64,000 bases of DNA from Streptomyces nigra (GCF_003074055.1 NZ_CP029043.1:4270501-4334500); one strand, 5' to 3'; numbered from the stretch's first letter, positions 31,474 to 40,272 are shown. Numbers and translations: made by a program. The notes: a model not told the origin generated them from the sequence alone.

Positions 31474-31872
31474 ATGACCGGTTCGGTAGAACAGGGCACC
31501 AGCCAGACCCACGGGAACACGCACATCCTGCACTTCCTGGTGCGGCTGCCCCGTCCGATGGCCGCCGTCTGGCCCTTTCTGGCGACCGCCGACGGCCTCG
31601 CGTCCTGGTGCACCCCGGTCGACGCGCTCGAACCCCGGCTCGGCGGCACGGTCGACCTGGGCGAGCTGGGCAGCGGGCGGATCACCGCCTGGGACGTGGA
31701 CCGGGTCGCCGAGTACACGGGGGACCGCGGCCGCATCCGGTTCCACCTGGAACGGGACGGCGAGGACGGGGCCGCGCTGCGCTTCACCCACGAGTTCCAG
31801 GGCGAGGCCGAGACGGAGCAGCGCTGGCGCTCCCGCTTCGAGCGGCTCATCGAGCGCCTGGAACACGCCTAA
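31474..31872 (+). CDS. SRPBCC/AHSA1-like protein
   Basis: 132 aa. START/Bet v1-like small-domain pattern: P-M-A-A-V-W-P-F-L-A-T-A-D-G-L-A-S-W opening helix, then a run of strands with L-G-G-T-V-D-L-G and I-T-A-W-D-V-D, and a C-terminal helix. Such proteins bind hydrophobic ligands or assist chaperones; no ligand can be inferred. ATG at 31474. Convergent with the deaminase gene, 15 bp apart. Confidence 0.72.
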   Translation: MTGSVEQGTSQTHGNTHILHFLVRLPRPMAAVWPFLATADGLASWCTPVDALEPRLGGTVDLGELGSGRITAWDVDRVAEYTGDRGRIRFHLERDGEDGAALRFTHEFQGEAETEQRWRSRFERLIERLEHA

Positions 31873-31887
31873 GGGCTGTCCGGCGTC

Positions 31888-32337
31888 TCACTCCCCGATG
31901 TCCTCGTTCCACAGATCGGGATGACGGGCGACGAAGTCACGCATCAAGGCCACGCACTCGGGATCGTCGAGGAGCACGATCTCCACGCCGTGCTCGGCCA
32001 GCCACTCGTGCCCGCCCGAGAACGTGACCGCCTCGCCGATCACCACTCGCGAGATGCCGAACTGCCGGACCAGCCCCGAGCAGTACCAGCACGGCGACAG
32101 CGTCGTCACCATCGTCGTGCCCCGGTACGACCGCTGCCGGCCCGCCGCCCGGAACGCGGCCGTCTCCGCGTGCAGCGAGGGGTCGCCGTCCTGCACCCGC
32201 CGGTTGTTGCCCCGCCCGAGCAGCGTCCCGTCCGCCCCGTACAGGGCGGCCCCGATGGGGATGCCGCCCTCGGCGAGCCCGGCCCGCGCCTGCGCGAGCG
32301 CGGTCCCGAGCCACCGCCGCGCCAGTCCCTGATCCAT
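31888..32337 (-). CDS. Nucleoside/cytosine deaminase family protein
   Basis: 149 aa zinc deaminase: H-A-E-T-A (zinc His and catalytic Glu, near 56) and S-P-C-W-Y-C-S-G (two zinc Cys, near 82), as in yeast-type cytosine deaminase and related CDA-fold enzymes. It hydrolytically deaminates a pyrimidine or guanine-like base; the motifs do not fix which. ATG at 32337 with AGTGAGGG immediately before it; the upstream frame is low-complexity. Single gene, divergent from a HAD-like protein. Confidence 0.85.
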   Translation of the reverse strand: MDQGLARRWLGTALAQARAGLAEGGIPIGAALYGADGTLLGRGNNRRVQDGDPSLHAETAAFRAAGRQRSYRGTTMVTTLSPCWYCSGLVRQFGISRVVIGEAVTFSGGHEWLAEHGVEIVLLDDPECVALMRDFVARHPDLWNEDIGE

Positions 32338-32449
32338 CCCCTCACTGTCCTGCGCACGGGCCCACCCGGCAACGGCACGAAAACCCCGCGCCCCCGCGCC
32401 CGGCCCGCGACTACGCTCACGTCCGTTCCCGCGGAGAGGAGCGGCAGCC

Positions 32450-32992
32450 GTGCGCCCCTTGCTCCACCTCGACGTCGACGGCCCGCTGAACCCGTACGCC
32501 GCCAAGCCCCACCGCCGGCCGGACGGCTACACGACACACCGGATGAAGCCCGAGAGCTGGGTCGCCCGGCAGCGGTACACCCCCGCCCACCGGGTGAAGC
32601 CCCTGCGGGTGTGGCTGCACCCCGGGCACGGCCCCCGGCTGCGGGAGCCGGCCGAGCGGTACGAGCTGGTGTGGGCGACCACCTGGGGCGCGGAGGCGAA
32701 CCGCTTCATCGCGCCGGTCCTCGGCCTGCCCGACCTCCCTGTGGTCGAGTGGCCGCCCGGCACGAGCCGCGAGCGGACCGACGGACCCTTCTGGAAGACC
32801 GGGCCGCTCGTCGAGCACGCCCGGGGGCGGCCCTTCGCGTGGGTCGACGACGAACTGGGCCCGGCGGACGAGGACTTCGTCGCCGCTCGGCACGAAGGGC
32901 CGGCGCTGTTGCTCCGGATCGATGCCCGACTCGGGCTGCGGGAGGCGGACTTCGTGGCCCTGGGTGTCTTCGCCGGTCGGCCGACCAGGTAA
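32450..32992 (+). CDS. HAD-like hydrolase domain protein
   Basis: 180 aa, GTG start at 32450 with GAGAGGAG upstream. The first strand carries L-H-L-D-V-D-G-P-L-N-P, the D-x-D-G nucleophile motif of HAD enzymes. V-W-A-T-T-W-G-A-E-A-N matches motif II, and a late W-V-D-D-E-L is the motif IV acidic pair. There is no cap domain of note. Small Streptomyces proteins of this kind are usually annotated as hypothetical or HAD-like; substrate unknown. Confidence 0.7.
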   Translation: MRPLLHLDVDGPLNPYAAKPHRRPDGYTTHRMKPESWVARQRYTPAHRVKPLRVWLHPGHGPRLREPAERYELVWATTWGAEANRFIAPVLGLPDLPVVEWPPGTSRERTDGPFWKTGPLVEHARGRPFAWVDDELGPADEDFVAARHEGPALLLRIDARLGLREADFVALGVFAGRPTR

Positions 32993-33072
32993 TTCGGTGG
33001 CGTGGGGCCGGGCGGCGGTGTTGGGTTGCCGGGCCCGGACCGTCGCACGGACGCCGGGGGTGAGGAGTGCAG

Positions 33073-33588
33073 GTGGGACGTCTGGGGCGGGCCTGGCGGG
33101 TGGCCGAACTGCGGCAGCGGGGCGGGGTGCTGGCGTCCTTCGTGGCCGCCTGCTGCGACGACGACAAGCGGGCGCGCGCGGCGCGGGACCTGGGGGCGCG
33201 CCTGGCCGCGTACGGGCCCGTCGACCGGTGGGAGGCCGAGGAGGCCGTGGCGACGCTGGAGAGGTGGGCCCGCGACCTCGAGGACCACCCGTACCACCCG
33301 GGCGTCCCGCGGCCCGACGAGAGCGACCGGCAGACCCGCGACCACTACAAGGACGTCCAGCGCGACCGCCTGACGACCCCGGCCCGCGACCGGCGGTCGG
33401 GGACGCAACTCTCCCTCGACGTCTACCTCGGTCAGCTGAGCCGGGTGCGCGGCCTCGACCCGTGCGTCCGGGAGGACGCGTACTACCTCTACGGCCGCGG
33501 CACGATGGCACTGGATGTCGGCGACCGCGCGACAGCGGCACGCGAGACGGCCCGTCTGCGGGAGCTGCGGGACGCCCACGCCTGGTGA
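33073..33588 (+). CDS. Hypothetical soluble protein
   Basis: 171 aa from the GTG at 33073, which has GAGGAG six nt upstream; an earlier in-frame GTG at 33067 would overlap that site. Mostly helical and charged, no signal peptide, no membrane segment, and no family I recognise. Notable stretches are F-V-A-A-C-C-D-D-D-K-R-A-R-A-A-R-D-L-G, and near the end Y-Y-L-Y-G-R-G-T-M-A-L-D-V-G-D-R-A-T-A-A-R-E, which resembles one TPR-like helix pair. Convergent with the PLDc_N protein gene, 17 bp away. Confidence 0.6.
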   Translation: MGRLGRAWRVAELRQRGGVLASFVAACCDDDKRARAARDLGARLAAYGPVDRWEAEEAVATLERWARDLEDHPYHPGVPRPDESDRQTRDHYKDVQRDRLTTPARDRRSGTQLSLDVYLGQLSRVRGLDPCVREDAYYLYGRGTMALDVGDRATAARETARLRELRDAHAW

Positions 33589-33605
33589 CGCGCGGCCCGC
33601 CCCGG

Positions 33606-33935
33606 TCAGGGCTCGTCGCGCTTGGTGCCGTCCTCGTCCTCGTCGCGCGTCTTCCCGTCCTCGCCCAGGGACTTCAGGAAGTCCGGGTTGTCGTCGGGCG
33701 CCACCCACTGCTGCCGCCGGCGGTCCCGTACGCCCGACCAGCCGTCGGCGGCCGGGCTGCGCCTCTTGCCCGCGATCAGCCACGAGATCGAGCCGACCAG
33801 CGGGAAGACGAGCACGAGGATCGCCCACAGCGGCTTGGGCATGTGGCGGATGTCCTTTTCCTCCGTGCTGATGCAGTCGATGAACGCGTACACGCTCAGC
33901 GCCAGTGGCACGAGGAACATCAGCACCCGGAGCAT
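33606..33935 (-). CDS. PLDc_N domain membrane protein
   Basis: 109 aa. Two TM helices (about 3-20 and 38-58) with the phospholipase-D N-terminal signature between them (Y-A-F-I-D-C, M-P-K-P-L-W-A-I-L-V-L-V-F-P-L-V-G-S-I-S-W). A polar cytoplasmic tail rich in Arg, Asp and Glu follows. No catalytic HKD domain is present, so it is a stand-alone PLDc_N protein of unknown role. ATG at 33935 with GGAGAGGG upstream. Divergent from the menaquinone UbiD-like gene. Confidence 0.82.
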   Translation of the reverse strand: MLRVLMFLVPLALSVYAFIDCISTEEKDIRHMPKPLWAILVLVFPLVGSISWLIAGKRRSPAADGWSGVRDRRRQQWVAPDDNPDFLKSLGEDGKTRDEDEDGTKRDEP

Positions 33936-34022
33936 GGGCCCTCTCCAGTGGAACGGTCGTCGGGCCGGGGGCACGGCCCCCGGGTTCCAGGCCAGGGTAG
34001 CCGCTCGGGGATACTTGACCCC

Positions 34023-35474
34023 ATGGCTTACGACGATCTTCGATCCCTGCTCCGGGCCCTGGAGCGGGAAGGCGACCTCAAGCGCGTGAAGGCGGAGGTC
34101 GATCCGTACCTGGAGGTCGGGGAGATCGTCGACCGGGTGCAGAAGTCCGGCGGCCCCGCCCTGCTCTTCGAGAACGTGAAGGGCTCCGACATGCCCCTCG
34201 CGATGAACGTCTTCGGCACGGACCGGCGCCTGCTGAAGGCCCTGGGCCTGAAGTCGTACGCCGACATCTCGGACAAGATCGGCGGGCTGCTCAAGCCCGA
34301 GCTGCCGCACGGGTTCGTCGGGGTCCGCGAGGCCTTCGGCAAGCTCGGCGCGATGACCCACGTCCCGCCGAAGAAGGTCAAGGACGGCCCTGTCCAGGAG
34401 GTCGTGCTCACCGGCGACGACGTCGACCTGGACCGGCTGCCCGCGCTCTTCACCTGGCCCAAGGACGGCGGCTCCTTCTTCAACCTGGGCCTGACGCACA
34501 CCAAGGACCCCGAGACGGGCGTCCGCAACCTCGGTCTGTACCGCCTCCAGCGCCACGACAAGCGCACCATCGGCATGCACTGGCAGATCCACAAGGACAG
34601 CCGCAACCACTACCAGGTGGCGGCCCGCAGGGGCGAGCGGCTGCCCGTCGCGATCGCCTTCGGCTGCCCGCCCGCCGTCAGCTACGCCTCCACCGCCCCG
34701 CTGCCCGGCGACATCGACGAGTACCTGTTCGCCGGGTTCCTCGCGGGCAAGCGGATCGAGATGGTCGACTGCAAGACCGTTCCGCTCCAGGTCCCCGCGC
34801 AGGCCGAGGTCGTGATCGAGGGCTGGCTGGAGCCGGGCGAGATGCTCCCGGAGGGCCCCTTCGGCGACCACACCGGCTTCTACACGCCGCAGGAGCCCTT
34901 CCCGGCGCTCACCATCGACTGCGTCACCATGCGCAAGCGGCCGCTGCTCCAGTCCATCGTCGTGGGCCGCCCGCCCACCGAGGACGGGCCGCTGGGCCGG
35001 GCGACGGAACGCTTCTTCCTGCCCCTGCTGAAGATCATCGTCCCGGACATCGTGGACTACCACCTGCCCGAGGCCGGCGGCTTCCACAACTGCGCGATCG
35101 TCTCGATCGACAAGAAGTACCCCAAGCACGCCCAGAAGGTCATGCACGCGGTCTGGGGCGCCCACATGATGTCCCTGACCAAGCTGATCGTGGTCGTCGA
35201 CTCCGACTGCGACGTCCACGATCTGCACGAGGTCGCCTGGCGGGCCCTGGGCAACACCGACTACGCCCGGGACCTCACGGTCGTCGAAGGCCCCGTCGAC
35301 CATCTCGACCACGCCTCCTACCAGCAGTTCTGGGGCGGCAAGGCCGGCATCGACGCCACCCGCAAGTGGCCCGAGGAGGGCTACACCCGCGACGGCGGCT
35401 GGCCGGACATGGTGGAGTCCGACCCGGAGACGGCGGCGAAGGTCGACCGCCGCTGGAAGGAGTACGGCCTGTGA
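34023..35474 (+). CDS. mqnL: Menaquinone biosynthesis UbiD-like decarboxylase
   Basis: 483 aa, full UbiD length. UbiD-family features: prenyl-FMN and metal region N-L-G-L-Y-R-L-Q near 168, H-W-Q-I-H-K-D-S near 187, catalytic E-G-P-F-G-D-H-T-G-F-Y near 277-287. It decarboxylates the prenylated naphthoate intermediate using prenylated FMN made by the UbiX-like flavin prenyltransferase encoded at 37090. It is followed, in a GTGA overlap, by the UbiA-like prenyltransferase. In the futalosine route these are the late, membrane-linked steps to demethylmenaquinone. The symbol follows literature usage; paralogues exist in other UbiD pathways. Confidence 0.9.
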   Translation: MAYDDLRSLLRALEREGDLKRVKAEVDPYLEVGEIVDRVQKSGGPALLFENVKGSDMPLAMNVFGTDRRLLKALGLKSYADISDKIGGLLKPELPHGFVGVREAFGKLGAMTHVPPKKVKDGPVQEVVLTGDDVDLDRLPALFTWPKDGGSFFNLGLTHTKDPETGVRNLGLYRLQRHDKRTIGMHWQIHKDSRNHYQVAARRGERLPVAIAFGCPPAVSYASTAPLPGDIDEYLFAGFLAGKRIEMVDCKTVPLQVPAQAEVVIEGWLEPGEMLPEGPFGDHTGFYTPQEPFPALTIDCVTMRKRPLLQSIVVGRPPTEDGPLGRATERFFLPLLKIIVPDIVDYHLPEAGGFHNCAIVSIDKKYPKHAQKVMHAVWGAHMMSLTKLIVVVDSDCDVHDLHEVAWRALGNTDYARDLTVVEGPVDHLDHASYQQFWGGKAGIDATRKWPEEGYTRDGGWPDMVESDPETAAKVDRRWKEYGL

Positions 35475-36373
35475 GCAGCGCCTCCGCCGCGATCCCGCAG
35501 CCCGGACGGACCAAGGCGTTCCTGCGTCTGGTCATGATCGAGCACTCGGTGTTCGCGCTGCCCTTCGCCTACATCGCCGCGCTCACCGCGATGTTCGAGT
35601 GGGACCGGAACATCCACTGGGGCCGGCTGCTCCTGGTGACGATCTGCATGGTCGGGCTGCGCACCTTCGCGATGGCCGTGAACCGGATCATCGACCGCGA
35701 GATCGACGCCCGCAATCCGCGCACCGCGCACCGTGAACTGGTCACCGGCGCGATGTCGGTGCGGCACGCGTGGACCGGCGCCCTGATCGCCCTCGTCGTC
35801 TTCCTGGGCTCGGCCGCGCTGCTGAACCCGCTGTGCCTGGCGCTCGCCCCCATCGCGGTCGTACCGATGGTGGTCTACCCGTACGGCAAGCGGTTCACGA
35901 ACTTCCCGCAGGCCATCCTCGGGCTCGCCCAGGCGATGGGCCCGGTCGGCGGCTGGCTGGCCATCACCGGCTCCTGGTCGTGGGACGCGGTCATCCTGGG
36001 TCTCGCCGTCGGCGTCTGGATCGGCGGCTTCGACCTCATCTACGCCTGCCAGGACGTGGAGACCGACCGGGAGATCGGCGTCCGCTCGGTGCCGGCGCGC
36101 TTCGGCATCCCGGCGGCCATCTGGGGCGCCCGCGCCTGCCACACCGTCACCACCGCCCTGTTCGTCTGGTACGGGGTCGCGACCGGCGCCGGCGTCTTCT
36201 TCTGGCTGGGTGTGCTGATCGTGGCCGGTGCCTTCGTCTACGAGCACACCATCGTGCGCCCGCACGACCTGTCCCGGCTGAACCGGGCGTTCTTCAGCGT
36301 CAACGGGTTCATCGGGATCGCGCTCTTCGTCTGCGCGCTGCTCGACCTGCTGGTGCGCGGGCTGACCGTCTGA
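35471..36373 (+). CDS. mqnP: Menaquinone UbiA-like prenyltransferase
   Basis: 300 aa, GTG start overlapping the UbiD-like stop. About eight TM helices. The two polyprenyl-diphosphate Mg sites are visible: N-R-I-I-D-R-E-I-D (about 72-80, N-x-x-x-D-x-x-x-D) and Y-A-C-Q-D-V-E-T-D (about 193-201). It transfers the polyprenyl tail to the naphthoate ring of the futalosine pathway, next to the decarboxylase it is coupled with. Convergent with the rhomboid gene, only 10 bp apart, and no terminator is visible in that gap. Confidence 0.92.
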   Translation: MSSASAAIPQPGRTKAFLRLVMIEHSVFALPFAYIAALTAMFEWDRNIHWGRLLLVTICMVGLRTFAMAVNRIIDREIDARNPRTAHRELVTGAMSVRHAWTGALIALVVFLGSAALLNPLCLALAPIAVVPMVVYPYGKRFTNFPQAILGLAQAMGPVGGWLAITGSWSWDAVILGLAVGVWIGGFDLIYACQDVETDREIGVRSVPARFGIPAAIWGARACHTVTTALFVWYGVATGAGVFFWLGVLIVAGAFVYEHTIVRPHDLSRLNRAFFSVNGFIGIALFVCALLDLLVRGLTV

Positions 36374-36383
36374 CCCGGCGGGG

Positions 36384-36998
36384 TCAGACCGGCAGCTCAC
36401 GGGGGCCGGTGTCCCGGCGGCGCAGCACGAACGCCGCCACCACACCGGCCACCAGCCCCACCAGATGCCCCTGCCAGCTGACGCCGGACTGGGTCGGGGC
36501 GAGCCCCGCCAGCATGGAGCCGCCCCAGACGGCGGCCACCAGGACACCGACCAGCACACCGAGCGGGCGGCGCTCCACGAAGCCCGTGACCAGCAGGAAG
36601 CCGAACAAGCCGAAGATCAGGCCGGAGGCGCCCGCCGTATTGGTGCCGGACGGCGATATCAGCCACACGCCCAGCCCGTCGGCGACCACGACCAGCGCGC
36701 ACACCGCGAGGAACCGGCGTATGCCGCCGAGCGCGGCGAGGAAGCCCAGGACCAGCAGCGGCACGGTGTTCGCCGCGACATGGGCGAAGCCGAAGTGCGT
36801 GAACGCCGCCGGGACGACGTCCACCAGCTCGGACGGGGTGCGCGGGACGATCCCGAAGCCGTCCAGCGTGTGACCGCTCACCACGTCGGCGAGCTCCAGC
36901 AGCCACAGCAGCGCCACCCAGCCCAGCATCAGCTTGGCCGCGGTCAGCGCGCGCTCCCCGCGCGACCCCGCGCGCAGCGCGTCCCGCACATCCGACAT
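36384..36998 (-). CDS. Rhomboid family intramembrane serine protease
   Basis: 204 aa with six predicted TM helices. H-V-A-A-N in TM2 (about 92-96), catalytic Ser in G-A-S-G-L-I-F-G (about 139-141) and catalytic His in W-Q-G-H-L-V-G-L-V-A-G (about 183). Cleaves membrane proteins within the bilayer; substrate unknown. Start taken at the ATG 36998, six nt after GGTGGG; an in-frame ATG at 37004 is possible. Divergent from the UbiX-like gene and embedded in the menaquinone cluster without an evident link to it. Confidence 0.9.
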   Translation of the reverse strand: MSDVRDALRAGSRGERALTAAKLMLGWVALLWLLELADVVSGHTLDGFGIVPRTPSELVDVVPAAFTHFGFAHVAANTVPLLVLGFLAALGGIRRFLAVCALVVVADGLGVWLISPSGTNTAGASGLIFGLFGFLLVTGFVERRPLGVLVGVLVAAVWGGSMLAGLAPTQSGVSWQGHLVGLVAGVVAAFVLRRRDTGPRELPV

Positions 36999-37076
36999 GG
37001 CCATCCCACCGTCCGACTCGTCCCCGAACGAGAACGCCTGGGCCCCCTTGGTCGGTTCCCACCCCGTGCCGCCGGA

Positions 37077-37089
37077 TAGGCTCGGTGTC
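37077..37089 (+). promoter_or_regulatory. Probable leaderless promoter of the UbiX-like gene
   Basis: TAGGCT (37077-37082) matches the frequent Streptomyces -10 and stands 7 nt before the GTG start codon. No ribosome-binding site is seen. Both points favour a leaderless transcript. Confidence 0.5.
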
Positions 37090-37773
37090 GTGAACCCAGC
37101 CAAGCCAGGAGAGACGGCCCGAACGCCTTGGATCGTAGGGGTGTCCGGCGCTTCCGGCACCCCATACGCCGCCGCGGTGCTGCGCGCGCTCCTCGACGCC
37201 GGGGAGAGCGTCGACCTGGTGGTCAGCCGGGCCTCGCGGCTCACCCTGCTCGACGAGACCGGGATCTCCTTCCGGGACGCCCACTGGCGCGACGACCTGC
37301 GCGAATGGCTCGCCCGTGGCGCCGACGGCAAGCCCGGCACCTTCGAGACGGACCTCACGGACGTGCGGTACTGGCCGGCCGGGGACCTGGCGGCGGGACC
37401 GTCCTCCGGGTCGTACGCCACCAAGGGCATGCTCATCGTGCCCGCCTCGACGGCCTGTGTGGCCGGGGTCGCGCTCGGGCTCTCCAAGGACCTGCTCCAG
37501 CGGGCCGCGAGCGTCACCCTGAAGGAGGGCCGCCGGCTCGTCGTCGCCGTTCGGGAGACCCCTTTGAACGGGCAGACGCTGCGGCATCTCGTCACCCTGG
37601 ACGACGCGGGCGCCATCGTCGTGCCCGCCTCGCCCGCCTTCTACGCGGGGGCCACGCACATCCAGGACCTGGTGGACTTCGTGGCCGGACGCGTCCTGGA
37701 CGCGGCGGGAGTCCGGCACCGGCTCTACCGCCGGTGGAAGGGCGAACTCGGCGGGGGCGCCCGCCCCGCCTGA
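37090..37773 (+). CDS. mqnM: UbiX-like flavin prenyltransferase
   Basis: 227 aa. UbiX/Pad1 fold: G-V-S-G-A-S-G-T-P-Y near 16-25 (FMN phosphate loop), later P-A-S-T-A-C-V-A-G-V-A-L-G and R-E-T-P-L-N. It makes prenylated FMN from dimethylallyl phosphate and FMN, the cofactor required by the UbiD-like decarboxylase encoded 3 kb upstream. GTG start at 37090, apparently leaderless. The last residues (G-E-L-G-G-G-A-R-P-A) are disordered. Confidence 0.92.
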   Translation: MNPAKPGETARTPWIVGVSGASGTPYAAAVLRALLDAGESVDLVVSRASRLTLLDETGISFRDAHWRDDLREWLARGADGKPGTFETDLTDVRYWPAGDLAAGPSSGSYATKGMLIVPASTACVAGVALGLSKDLLQRAASVTLKEGRRLVVAVRETPLNGQTLRHLVTLDDAGAIVVPASPAFYAGATHIQDLVDFVAGRVLDAAGVRHRLYRRWKGELGGGARPA

Positions 37774-37875
37774 GCGGCCCGCCCCGCATCACGCGCCGGC
37801 GGCCGTGCTCATCACTTCGGGCAGCAGCAGACCAGCAAGCACGTCAGACCTCTTCAGCGGAAGGCTTCGAATCGC

Positions 37876-38331
37876 ATGGACGCGGTGGACAGGCAGCTCA
37901 TCCAGGCCCTGAGGGAGAACGGCCGGGCCTCCTACGCGGAGCTGGGGCGCCTCGTCGGGCTGTCGGGACCCAGCGTCACCGACCGCATCAACCGGCTGGA
38001 GGCGGCCGGTGTCATCACCGGATACCGCGCCACCGTCGACGCCGCCTCGCTCGGCCTCGGCGTCACCGCCCTGATCGGCATCTCGCTGACGGACGCCACC
38101 GACCACGAGGACGTGGCGGGGCGGCTCAAGGACCTCTCCGAGATCGAGGACTGCTGGTTCATCGCCGGCGACGACTCGTACATGCTCAAGGTGCGGGCGA
38201 CCGACGTGGACGGCCTGGAGAAGATCATCCGGCGGCTCAGCGGGATCGAGGGCGTCTCCCGGACCCGTACCACCATCGTGCTCTCCACGAAGTGGGAGAA
38301 CAGGGTCGGAGAGCTGCCCGAAGAGGTCTGA
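37876..38331 (+). CDS. Lrp/AsnC family transcriptional regulator
   Basis: 151 aa. N-terminal HTH (M-D-A-V-D-R-Q-L-I-Q-A-L, S-Y-A-E-L-G-R-L-V-G-L-S-G-P-S-V-T-D-R-I) and C-terminal RAM/AsnC ligand domain with W-F-I-A-G-D-D-S-Y-M-L-K. It is an octameric-type feast/famine regulator that usually senses an amino acid. GGAAGG lies upstream of the ATG at 37876. Placed between the UbiX-like gene and mqnE on the same strand, it might regulate menaquinone genes, but this is position only. Confidence 0.92.
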   Translation: MDAVDRQLIQALRENGRASYAELGRLVGLSGPSVTDRINRLEAAGVITGYRATVDAASLGLGVTALIGISLTDATDHEDVAGRLKDLSEIEDCWFIAGDDSYMLKVRATDVDGLEKIIRRLSGIEGVSRTRTTIVLSTKWENRVGELPEEV

Positions 38332-38377
38332 GGGCACAGGCGTAACGTGGGGGCGAGCTTCGTGGAAAGGTGTTGGC

Positions 38378-39541
38378 ATGGACGTCGGGCTCAAGCGCGA
38401 GCTGGAGGAGAAGGTCCGCTCCGGTGAGCGGCTGTCCCGCGAGGACGGCATCGCGCTGTACGAGTCGGACGACCTGGCGTGGCTCGGCGGCCTCGCCCAC
38501 GAGGTGCGCACCCGCAAGAACGGCGACGTCGTGCACTTCAACGTCAACCGGCACCTGAACATGACGAACGTGTGCACGGCCTCCTGCGCGTACTGCTCCT
38601 TCCAGCGCAAGCCGGGGGAGAAGGACGCGTACACGATGCGCATCGAGGAGGCGGTGAAGCTCGCGAAGGAGATGGAGTCGGAGAACCTGACCGAGCTCCA
38701 CATCGTCAACGGACTGCACCCGAACCTGCCGTGGCGCTACTACCCGCGCTCGCTGCGGGAGCTGAAGGCCGCGCTGCCGGACGTGTCGCTGAAGGCGTTC
38801 ACGGCCACGGAGATCCACCACTTCGAGACCATCTCCGGGCTGTCCGCCTCCGAGATCCTCGACGAGCTGATCGACGCCGGTCTGGAGTCGCTGACCGGCG
38901 GTGGCGCCGAGATCTTCGACTGGGAGGTCCGCCGGCACATCGTGGACCACCGCACCCACTGGGAGGACTGGTCCCGGATCCACCGCCTGGCGCACGAGAA
39001 GGGTCTGAAGACCCCGTGCACCATGCTGTACGGGCACATCGAGGAGCCCCGCCACCGCGTCGACCACGTACTGCGGCTGCGTGAACTGCAGGACGAGACG
39101 GGCGGGTTCCAGGTCTTCATCCCGCTGCGCTACCAGCACGACTTCGTCGACATGAAGGACGGCAAAGTCCGCAACCGCCTCCAGGCGCGGACGACGATGG
39201 CGACCGGCGCGGAGGCCCTGAAGACCTTCGCGGTCTCCCGGCTGCTGTTCGACAACGTCCCGCATGTGAAGGTCTTCTGGGTCATGCACGGCGTGCAGAC
39301 CGCCCAGCTGGCCCTCCAGCACGGCGCGGACGACATGGACGGCTCGGTCGTCGAGTACAAGATCACGCACGACGCGGACAGCTTCGGCACGCCGAACAAA
39401 CTGACCCGCGACGATCTGCTGGACCTGATCCGGGACGCCGGCTTCCGCCCGGTCGAGCGCAACACGCGCTACGAGATCATCCGCGAGTTCGACGGTCCGG
39501 ACCCGCTGCGCCGGGAGTCGCCGCAGCCGATGCGGATCTGA
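38378..39541 (+). CDS. mqnE: Aminodeoxyfutalosine synthase (radical SAM)
   Basis: 387 aa. Radical SAM cluster motif C-T-A-S-C-A-Y-C (C-x3-C-x2-C, about 63-70). It joins the enolpyruvyl benzoate formed by MqnA-type chemistry to the adenosyl radical, giving 6-amino-6-deoxyfutalosine. T-E-L-H-I-V-N-G-L-H-P near 107 and F-T-A-T-E-I-H-H-F near 141 are typical of MqnE and distinguish it from MqnC/CofH. GAAAGG lies upstream of the ATG. mqnA and mqnC lie 20-25 kb further on in this window. Confidence 0.93.
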   Translation: MDVGLKRELEEKVRSGERLSREDGIALYESDDLAWLGGLAHEVRTRKNGDVVHFNVNRHLNMTNVCTASCAYCSFQRKPGEKDAYTMRIEEAVKLAKEMESENLTELHIVNGLHPNLPWRYYPRSLRELKAALPDVSLKAFTATEIHHFETISGLSASEILDELIDAGLESLTGGGAEIFDWEVRRHIVDHRTHWEDWSRIHRLAHEKGLKTPCTMLYGHIEEPRHRVDHVLRLRELQDETGGFQVFIPLRYQHDFVDMKDGKVRNRLQARTTMATGAEALKTFAVSRLLFDNVPHVKVFWVMHGVQTAQLALQHGADDMDGSVVEYKITHDADSFGTPNKLTRDDLLDLIRDAGFRPVERNTRYEIIREFDGPDPLRRESPQPMRI

Positions 39542-39581
39542 CCGGTCGGGGAGCGGGTGAGGGTCCGCGGGGGCTGTTCGC

Positions 39582-39634
39582 GCAGTTCCCCGCACCCCTG
39601 AGGGGTAGCAGTTCCCCGCGCTCCTGAAGGGGTA
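39582..39634. repeat. Two tandem copies of a Streptomyces intergenic repeat
   Basis: Adjacent copies at 39582-39607 and 39608-39634 share the core GCAGTTCCCCGC followed by a small hairpin (CCCCTGAGGGG and a CTCCTGAAGGGG-type variant). I recall this core, often preceded by TTCGCGC as it is here, as very common between Streptomyces genes. The hairpins may terminate mqnE. Confidence 0.6.
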
Positions 39635-39645
39635 CCCGCCGCCGT

Positions 39646-40272
39646 ATGGCGGTGAAGGCGCCCGAGGACGGCTACACGGCGGAGCCCTTCGTTCCGGAGC
39701 GGGGCGGGCTGCCGCAGGATGCCGGGGCTGTCCGCTGCATCGCGGCGCCACCAGGACGGTCTTCGGCGCCGGTGACGCCACGCGCGCGTGATGCTCGTCG
39801 GTGAGCGGCCCGGCGACCAGGAGGACCGGCAGGGCAGGCCCTTCGTCGGCCCGCCGGGAAACTGCTCGACCGGGCGCTCGCCGAGGCCGGGATCGACCCG
39901 GGCGAGGCGTATGTCACCAACGCGGTCAAGCACTTCAAGTTCACCCGCGCCGAGCCGCGCAAGCGCCGTATCCACAAGGCGCCGACGCTGCGCGAGATGA
40001 CGGCGTGCGCGCCCTGGCCGGCCGCCGAACGGGCCGTCGTCGAGCCGGAGCTGATCGTGCTGCTGGGCGCGAGCGCCGGGAAGGCGCTGCTCGGCTCGTC
40101 GTTCCGGGTCACGCAGGTGCGCGGGACCGTGCCGGAGGAGGAGATCCACGGGCGCAGGGAGCGGCTGGTGCCCACCGTTCACCCGTCGTCCGTGCTGCGC
40201 GCGGACGATCGGGAGTCGGCCTACGACGGGCTCCTTTCCGATCTGAAAGTGGCGGCGCGCCTGCTGGAGTAA
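39646..40272 (+). pseudogene. Decayed UdgX-type uracil-DNA glycosylase gene
   Basis: The start M-A-V-K-A-P-E-D-G-Y-T-A-E-P-F-V-P-E-R-G is intact. A deletion near 39716-39730 then shifts frame into C-P-L-H-R-G-A-T-R-T-V-F-G-A-G-D-A, a 1-bp loss near 39778 shifts into L-V-G-E-R-P-G-D-Q-E-D-R-Q-G, and another near 39850 leads to L-L-D-R-A-L-A-E-A-G-I-D through the stop at 40272. The signature K-R-R-I-H-K-A-P-T loop, with the histidine UdgX uses to bond covalently to the abasic site, is preserved, as is H-P-S-S-V-L-R-A. At least three frame breaks mean no functional protein is expected. Confidence 0.8.
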
